Source of the DNA: UTCFX2 sp963788145
Lineage (GTDB): Bacteria; Chloroflexota; Anaerolineae; Anaerolineales; UBA4823
Assembly: GCA_963788145.1 (NCBI GenBank)
Contig: CAWBFQ010000006.1
Coordinates: 248,001-312,000 of the forward strand
Direction: 5' to 3'
Length of the DNA stretch: 64,000 nucleotides
Each line of letters starts with the position of its first letter. Within the stretch, counting starts at the first letter, position 1. Both the position numbers and the translations under genes were made by a program. Positions 58,802 to 64,000 of this stretch are shown here, in pieces. Below the pieces are notes generated by a model. It searched no databases. It had not been told where the DNA came from and was given only the letters and a program-made list of their open reading frames with translations.

Positions 58802-60234
58802 ATAATGTCAGAAAAAACCTCCGCACCCATCATTGGCAGTTGCGTGTCAGTGAACGCCGCTCACTGCTTTTAGCTGGTGACTTATTGGCGGCGTTGGTAG
58901 CTTTAGGGATCTCTTTGTATTACTGGGGTACAAGCGAGCGATTTATGGGGTTCTCGATAGAGTTTCTACAACTGCGAGTGCCCGTCTGGTTCTATATGCT
59001 GCCGCTCATTTGGCTCGTGATTATGGTAGAGCTTTATGATGTTCATCGCGCCTCTGATTGGAACCAGACCATCCGTGGTGTAGCGGTTGCAGTCTCAATC
59101 GGTTTTGTGATGTACCTGGCTTTATATTTTTATTATAACGATCCATCCAAATTCCTCTTACCGCGCCGCGGGGTTGCATCCTATCTGATCGCAGTATTTG
59201 TTCTGACCTTAGCTTGGCGCAGGTTGTATATCCAGGTTTTTACAGGATCTCAATTTATGCGCCGGGTTTTGATGGTCGGCGGCGGCAAAAGTGCTGAGAT
59301 GCTCCTGAAAATGTTCAAAGGTCTCAAGTCCCCGCCATTCGTGTTGGTTGGTATCATCGATGACGATCATCGAAAATTGGGAACCATGATCGAAGATGTG
59401 CAGGTCATCGGATCAAGCGGCCAATTGTTGCACCTGGTTCAGATCAATAATATTTCGGATGTAATCGTCGCCATTTCCGGTGAGATGCAAGGAAGCATGT
59501 TCCAGGCCTTGTTGGATGCTCAGGAAAAGGGAGCGGAGATAATTCGTATGCCCACTGCTTATGAGGAGGTAATGGGCAGAGTGCCAATCCTGATGCTTGA
59601 AGCTAATTGGATTCTGCGCTCATTTGTGGACGAGTTGCGCGTAAGCGGTTTTTATTTGCTTGCCAAGCGTGTTTTGGATATTTTAGGAGGTCTAGCCGGG
59701 ACTCTGGCTACGCTGTTGCTATTTCCATTCATCTCCTTGATGATCGGCCTTGACGATGGTCTGCCCATCTTTTATAAACAAACCCGTTTCGGCAAAGGTG
59801 GTCAGCCTTATAATATTCTGAAATTCCGCACCATGAGCCGAGATGCTGAGGCGGATGGTCAGCCACGTTGGGCGCGCGAAGATGATATCCGCGCCACTCG
59901 CGTTGGTCGCATCTTGCGAAAAACACATCTCGATGAGTTGCCGCAGTTTATGAATGTGCTGCGCGGCGAGATGAGCCTGGTTGGTCCGCGTGCAGAGCGA
60001 CCGGAACTGGTCGAATATTTCCAACAGCATATCCCCTTTTATCGGGCTCGCTTGCTGGTAAAACCCGGGATCACAGGTTGGGCGCAGGTGAATTACGGCT
60101 ATGCCTCTACAATAGATGAAACGATTGTCAAACTGGAATACGATTTGTATTACATTAAACATCGCAGCATCTTAATGGATTTTGTGGTCCTGTTGCGCAC
60201 TCCCTCGACTGTATTTGGTTTTCGAGGAAGATAG
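58798..60234 (+). CDS. Polyprenyl glycosylphosphotransferase (WbaP/WcaJ type)
   Basis: This 478-residue membrane protein moves a sugar-1-phosphate from UDP-sugar to undecaprenyl phosphate, the first step of exopolysaccharide or O-antigen assembly. It has about five N-terminal helices, a cytoplasmic CoA-binding-like domain (VLMVGGGKSAEMLLKM) and the C-terminal catalytic domain with FRTMSRDAEADG, LPQFMNVLRGEMSLVGPRAE and VKPGITGWAQVNYGY. The start overlaps the GT2 stop, confirming co-translation. Confidence 0.93.
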   Translation: MNNVRKNLRTHHWQLRVSERRSLLLAGDLLAALVALGISLYYWGTSERFMGFSIEFLQLRVPVWFYMLPLIWLVIMVELYDVHRASDWNQTIRGVAVAVSIGFVMYLALYFYYNDPSKFLLPRRGVASYLIAVFVLTLAWRRLYIQVFTGSQFMRRVLMVGGGKSAEMLLKMFKGLKSPPFVLVGIIDDDHRKLGTMIEDVQVIGSSGQLLHLVQINNISDVIVAISGEMQGSMFQALLDAQEKGAEIIRMPTAYEEVMGRVPILMLEANWILRSFVDELRVSGFYLLAKRVLDILGGLAGTLATLLLFPFISLMIGLDDGLPIFYKQTRFGKGGQPYNILKFRTMSRDAEADGQPRWAREDDIRATRVGRILRKTHLDELPQFMNVLRGEMSLVGPRAERPELVEYFQQHIPFYRARLLVKPGITGWAQVNYGYASTIDETIVKLEYDLYYIKHRSILMDFVVLLRTPSTVFGFRGR

Positions 60235-60237
60235 CAA

Positions 60238-62127
60238 ATGAAGCCCCGTCTATTCATCCGCAGCAGGCTGCTCTTGTTGGCAGATATTGTTTTAATTATC
60301 GTTGCGGGTCTTGGCAGCTTTGCCTTGCGCACTGATCTCGGCCCACTGTTTGTGTACTATCTGCCCCAGGCTTACTGGTTATTGGGGATCAGTCTGGTGG
60401 TAAAACCGCTCACGTTCTATTTCTTTGGTCTTTACCGCCGACTGTGGGTTTATGCCAGCATCCAGGAGATGAAATTAATCGTGGTGGCTGTGACCACAGC
60501 ATCGGTGATTGTTTCATTGATCATTGTCATTCTACGAGCCACCCAGCTATTGCCATATTATCCACGCAGTACTTTACCAATCGACTGGCTGCTTACGTTG
60601 ATTCTGATCGGCGGCATGCGTTTTTCAATGCGAATTCTCTCGGATGCCCAACAAGAGGCAACCGTTGACACTCGTAAAAGCATCCGACGGACCTTGATCG
60701 TTGGCGCTGGTGATGCTGGCGCGTTGGTCGTACGTGAAATGCAGAAGAATCCTTATTTGCGTCTGATACCAGTCTGTTTTTTGGACGATAACCCGGACAA
60801 GCAAAAACAACAAATCCATGGCGTACCAGTTGTAGGCACGTTGAATGACCTGGCGCGGACGGTAATGATCCATCGGATCAACGAGGTGATTATTGCCATC
60901 CCCAGCGCGCCGGGGAGGGTGGTGCGTCAGGTGACTGAAGTTTGCCAGGCGCGCAGCATCCCGTATCGCACCATGCCTGGTATGTATGAGCTTATTGGCG
61001 GAAAGGTAAATGTCAATCGCCTGCGTGAAGTGGAGATCACCGATTTGCTGCGCCGTGAACCTGCTCGCATTGATGAGCATTTAATTGGCAACAGTCTGAG
61101 CGCTCGTCGAATTATGGTGACCGGTGCAGGTGGTTCAATCGGGCGGGAGCTTTGTCTTCAGATCGCCCGTTGGATGCCTACTTCAATCATCCTTCTGGGT
61201 CACGGTGAAAACAGCATTTTTGAAACATTGCTGGAAATCCAGGACAATTTCCCCTCGTTGCCGGTTCTCCCGGTAATTGCAGATGTGCGCGATCTGGACC
61301 GCCTAAACGTGATTTTTGACGCTTTGCATCCCGAGGTAGTTTTTCACACTGCCGCGCATAAACACGTGCCTCTGATGGAAATGAATGTCGAAGAAGCCGT
61401 CGCCAATAATATCCAGGGGACGCGCAATATTGTTGAAACATGCCTCAATTATGGGGTGGAACGTCTGGTATTGATCTCAACCGACAAATCCATCCGCCCC
61501 TCCAGTGTGTATGGGGCTACCAAGCGCATGGCAGAGATGCTGGTATTGGACGCAGCCCGTCGCTCGAACGCGGCCTTTTCGATTGTCCGTTTTGGGAATG
61601 TTCTCGGCAGCCGCGGCAGCGTGGTGCCAAAGTTTAAACGCCAAATCGCCAATAGTGGACCGGTCACAGTTACGCATCCGGATATGAAACGCTATTTCAT
61701 GACCATTCCTGAAGCGGTCCACCTGGTTTTGCAGGCATCATCCATGGGACAGGGAGGCGAGGTTTTTGTTTTGAATATGGGCGAACAAATTCGTATCCTG
61801 GATCTGGCGGAGGACTTAATTCGGCTTTCTGGTTTGGAACCTGGCAAAGACATTGAGATTGTATTCACCGGTATCCGCCCAGGTGAAAAAATGAGCGAGG
61901 AACTTTGGGATCAATGGACGCAGTACGAGCCGACTGCTCACCCGGATATTGTCCTGCTGGCGGACGAGGATCTGCTCAGCGGCGTGGAATTACAGGACAC
62001 GGTGGACGAGTTGGTTAATCTGGCACGTGAGGGCGATTCTGCGGGGATTGTCAAAATCCTGGATGGTTGTATTCCCGGCGCTGCCGTGCGCAGCATGCCC
62101 ACGCCAGATATCACGTCCTATATTTGA
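60238..62127 (+). CDS. CapD/PglF-type nucleoside-diphosphate sugar dehydratase/epimerase
   Basis: This 629-residue protein has four N-terminal helices, a Rossmann-like cofactor domain (RRTLIVGAGDAGALVVREM) and a second extended-SDR domain with VTGAGGSIGRELCLQIA and TDKSIRPSSVYGATKRMAE (the Thr-Asp-Lys and Tyr-Lys catalytic pattern). Such enzymes are 4,6-dehydratases, often for UDP-GlcNAc. It supplies modified sugar for the polysaccharide pathway. It lies 3 bp after the preceding gene. Confidence 0.93.
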   Translation: MKPRLFIRSRLLLLADIVLIIVAGLGSFALRTDLGPLFVYYLPQAYWLLGISLVVKPLTFYFFGLYRRLWVYASIQEMKLIVVAVTTASVIVSLIIVILRATQLLPYYPRSTLPIDWLLTLILIGGMRFSMRILSDAQQEATVDTRKSIRRTLIVGAGDAGALVVREMQKNPYLRLIPVCFLDDNPDKQKQQIHGVPVVGTLNDLARTVMIHRINEVIIAIPSAPGRVVRQVTEVCQARSIPYRTMPGMYELIGGKVNVNRLREVEITDLLRREPARIDEHLIGNSLSARRIMVTGAGGSIGRELCLQIARWMPTSIILLGHGENSIFETLLEIQDNFPSLPVLPVIADVRDLDRLNVIFDALHPEVVFHTAAHKHVPLMEMNVEEAVANNIQGTRNIVETCLNYGVERLVLISTDKSIRPSSVYGATKRMAEMLVLDAARRSNAAFSIVRFGNVLGSRGSVVPKFKRQIANSGPVTVTHPDMKRYFMTIPEAVHLVLQASSMGQGGEVFVLNMGEQIRILDLAEDLIRLSGLEPGKDIEIVFTGIRPGEKMSEELWDQWTQYEPTAHPDIVLLADEDLLSGVELQDTVDELVNLAREGDSAGIVKILDGCIPGAAVRSMPTPDITSYI

Positions 62128-62190
62128 TAAAAATTATTGGATCATCTGGCCTGCTTTCTGTGACTCAAGACAAAATGATGAGAGCCGAAT

Positions 62191-63237
62191 ATGCCTGAAG
62201 TAATGCCTGGCGAATGGGATGTTTTCCTTTCCGGGTTTCCAGAAGCGCATGTTCTGCAAACCAGAGCATGGGGTGACTTGAAATCTGCGTTTGGTTGGCA
62301 GGCTGGTTATGTCGTTGTCCCTGCCGGAAAGAATAACAAGGACTTGGGGGCCCAAATCCTATTCCGGAGATTGCCTCTGGGACTGAGTGTGGCTTATATC
62401 GCCAAAGGCCCGCTTGGTTCCAAGACCAGGGATATGGTTGGGTTTCAAGCGCTCTGGCCGGATGTGGACAGATTTTGCCGCAAGATGAACGCCATTTTCC
62501 TCAAGGTCGAGCCTGATTTATGGGAGCCAATCAAGCCGGTTAATGACACTTTGTCTGTTCCTACGGAAGCAGCCCCATCTGGTTTTCGGCCAGGCGCTCA
62601 GAGCATCCAACCGAGAAGGACCCTGGTGGTAGATTTGCGTGGAGATGAAGACCAGGTGTTAGCTAGTATGAAACAAAAAACTCGCTACAATATCCGCCTA
62701 GCTTTGAAAAAAGGTATTCATGTGTCCCCCAGCACAGATATCGATGTGTTTCATCGCTTGATGATGATCACCAGCGAGCGAGATTTCTTTGGAGTGCATA
62801 GTCTCGATTATTACCGGCGCGCGTATGAACTTTTCCATGCCCAGGATGAATGTGTGATCCTGACCGCCGAATTTGAAGGCGAGCCGCTTGCCGCTCTGAT
62901 GGTCTTTCGACGTGGCGCGCGCGCCTGGTACTTTTATGGCGCCTCTGGGAATGCTCATCGCGAGCGGATGCCCACCTATCTGTTGCAGTGGGAGGCCATG
63001 CGATGGGCGCGTGCTCATCATTGTACATCCTATGACTTATGGGGTGTGCCAGATGCAGATGCGCAAACGCTGGAAGCTCAATTCATGGAGCGCAACGGGG
63101 GTTTGTGGGGCGTTTATCGATTCAAGCGAGGTTTCGGCGGGGAGCTATTGCGCGCCTTAGGGCCTTATGATCGGATTTATCGGCCAGCTTTATATGCCCT
63201 CTATCGACTATGGTACAAACAAAAAGCGAACGAATAA
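62191..63237 (+). CDS. FemA/FemB/FemX family aminoacyltransferase
   Basis: This 348-residue protein has the duplicated GNAT-like fold of Fem ligases, with WGDLKSAFGWQAGYVV near residue 26, MKQKTRYNIRLALKKG near residue 158 and the C-terminal LLQWEAMRWARAHHCTSYDL and GVYRFKRGFGG. Fem proteins add amino acids from aminoacyl-tRNA to peptidoglycan precursors. It is followed by a second copy, 2 bp later. Whether the acceptor here is lipid II, and which residue is added, cannot be told from sequence. Confidence 0.85.
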   Translation: MPEVMPGEWDVFLSGFPEAHVLQTRAWGDLKSAFGWQAGYVVVPAGKNNKDLGAQILFRRLPLGLSVAYIAKGPLGSKTRDMVGFQALWPDVDRFCRKMNAIFLKVEPDLWEPIKPVNDTLSVPTEAAPSGFRPGAQSIQPRRTLVVDLRGDEDQVLASMKQKTRYNIRLALKKGIHVSPSTDIDVFHRLMMITSERDFFGVHSLDYYRRAYELFHAQDECVILTAEFEGEPLAALMVFRRGARAWYFYGASGNAHRERMPTYLLQWEAMRWARAHHCTSYDLWGVPDADAQTLEAQFMERNGGLWGVYRFKRGFGGELLRALGPYDRIYRPALYALYRLWYKQKANE

Positions 63238-63239
63238 TC

Positions 63240-64000
63240 ATGATGGCCACTCTCTATCAAGGCCCCGCCGAGGCCTGGAATAATAAGATTGCCGACCTGC
63301 CAGACCCTCATCTATTGCAGACCTGGGAATGGGGGCAGGTTAAGTCTCGTTTTGGTTGGAGCCCGTTGCCATATCTATGGGAGAATGAAGAGGGGAAAAT
63401 ACAGGCTGCTGCACTCATCTTGATGCGAGAAGTTCCCGTACCGGGATTGGCGGGCCGGTTACGTGTTTTGTATGCCCCCAAAGGTCCGCTGCTGGATTGG
63501 GGCGACCCGTTGTTGCGAACGAGAGTGCTGACCGATCTGCAAGCGATTGCTATACAACAGCATGCCATCCTTATTAAAATTGATCCAGATGTGCGTCTGG
63601 GAATTGGCGTCCCAGGAGATAGCCTTGCGCTAGATGATCCGGTCGGTCAGTTGGTGATATCTGATCTGAAAAAACTTGGATGGCATCTCTCCTCCGAGCA
63701 GATCCAGTTCCGAAATACGGTGATCATTGATTTGAAACCGGATCTGGATCGATTGCTTGCAAGTATGAAACAGAAAACTCGCTATAATATCCGCCTGGCT
63801 GAACGAAAAGGGGTAACTGTTCGGGTTGGCGCAGCAGCAGATATCAGTGAACTGTTTTATATGTATGCCGAGACAGCCCAACGGGATGGTTTTGTCATTC
63901 GAGATGAGGCCTATTATCGAACCCTCTGGAGTGCCTTCATCCAGGCGGGTTTGGCAGAGGCTTTGATTGCTGAAGTCGAGGGCGAGCCATGTGCGGCTAT
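63240..64000 (+). CDS. FemAB family aminoacyltransferase, 3' end cut by window
   Basis: The frame starts MMATLYQGPAEAWNNKIADL at 63240 and runs open to base 64000. It contains LLQTWEWGQVKSRFGWSPLP, YAPKGPLLDWGDP and the family's MKQKTRYNIRLAERKG, the same motif as in the preceding gene, then DGFVIRDEAYYRTLW. Sequence divergence from the preceding FemAB gene is considerable, so the two were duplicated long ago or acquired separately. The final part, with the C-terminal half of the second GNAT-like fold, lies outside the window. Confidence 0.85.
   Translation, partial: MMATLYQGPAEAWNNKIADLPDPHLLQTWEWGQVKSRFGWSPLPYLWENEEGKIQAAALILMREVPVPGLAGRLRVLYAPKGPLLDWGDPLLRTRVLTDLQAIAIQQHAILIKIDPDVRLGIGVPGDSLALDDPVGQLVISDLKKLGWHLSSEQIQFRNTVIIDLKPDLDRLLASMKQKTRYNIRLAERKGVTVRVGAAADISELFYMYAETAQRDGFVIRDEAYYRTLWSAFIQAGLAEALIAEVEGEPCAA

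Overview
The window reads as a chromosomal piece of an uncultured, probably anaerobic member of the Chloroflexota (Anaerolineae-like). This is inferred from gene content: T-box-controlled aminoacyl-tRNA synthetases, mevalonate kinase next to an isopentenyl phosphate kinase, molybdenum hydroxylases, WD40 lipoproteins and mid-range GC. No 16S rRNA or other decisive marker is present.

Layout. (1) 1-11.6 kb, plus strand: a 5'-truncated M16 peptidase, then a molybdenum-hydroxylase locus (fused Fe-S/Mo-cofactor protein, DHH pyrophosphatase with CBS domains, XdhC, fused FAD/Fe-S protein), a small membrane protein and a DUF6909-like protein with nucleoside-phosphorylase features. This could be a purine or other N-heterocycle oxidation unit. 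(2) 11.4-20.9 kb: mixed strands, with a class III aminotransferase, membrane proteins, TetR regulator, MBL hydrolase, HD-GYP response regulator, aldo/keto reductase, galE, an adenosine-specific kinase-type protein and a LysM/M23 peptidase. (3) 21.1-33.1 kb: two tandem WD40 proteins, a small lipoprotein, PlsC-like acyltransferase, C69/secernin-like hydrolase, TlyA, an isoprenoid cluster (UbiA-type phosphoribosyltransferase, mevalonate kinase, isopentenyl phosphate kinase), HAD phosphatase, LLM oxidoreductase and M32 carboxypeptidase. (4) 33.2-46.1 kb: two inverted copies of one insertion sequence flank miaA, yraN, a GT4 glycosyltransferase, a JAMM protein, plsY, an MBL protein, T-box-valS and an M29 aminopeptidase. 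The second copy is fused to a truncated ISNCY/IS1202-like element. (5) 46.1-52.6 kb: two tRNA-Ala genes with strong promoters, a leucine T-box, leuS, a zinc-ribbon protein and a second, clearly different leuS. (6) 52.8-64 kb: a response regulator with degenerate GGDEF, AlkA, creatininase, RidA, a two-component pair, and an envelope-polysaccharide block ending in two FemAB-type ligases, the last one cut by the window end.

A striking property is the number of single-base frameshifts: about 17, including in valS, tlyA and mevalonate kinase. The two IS copies differ from each other by the same kind of indel. Residual sequencing or assembly indels are the simplest explanation, so frameshifted genes are annotated over their full inferred extent and should not be read as true pseudogenes.
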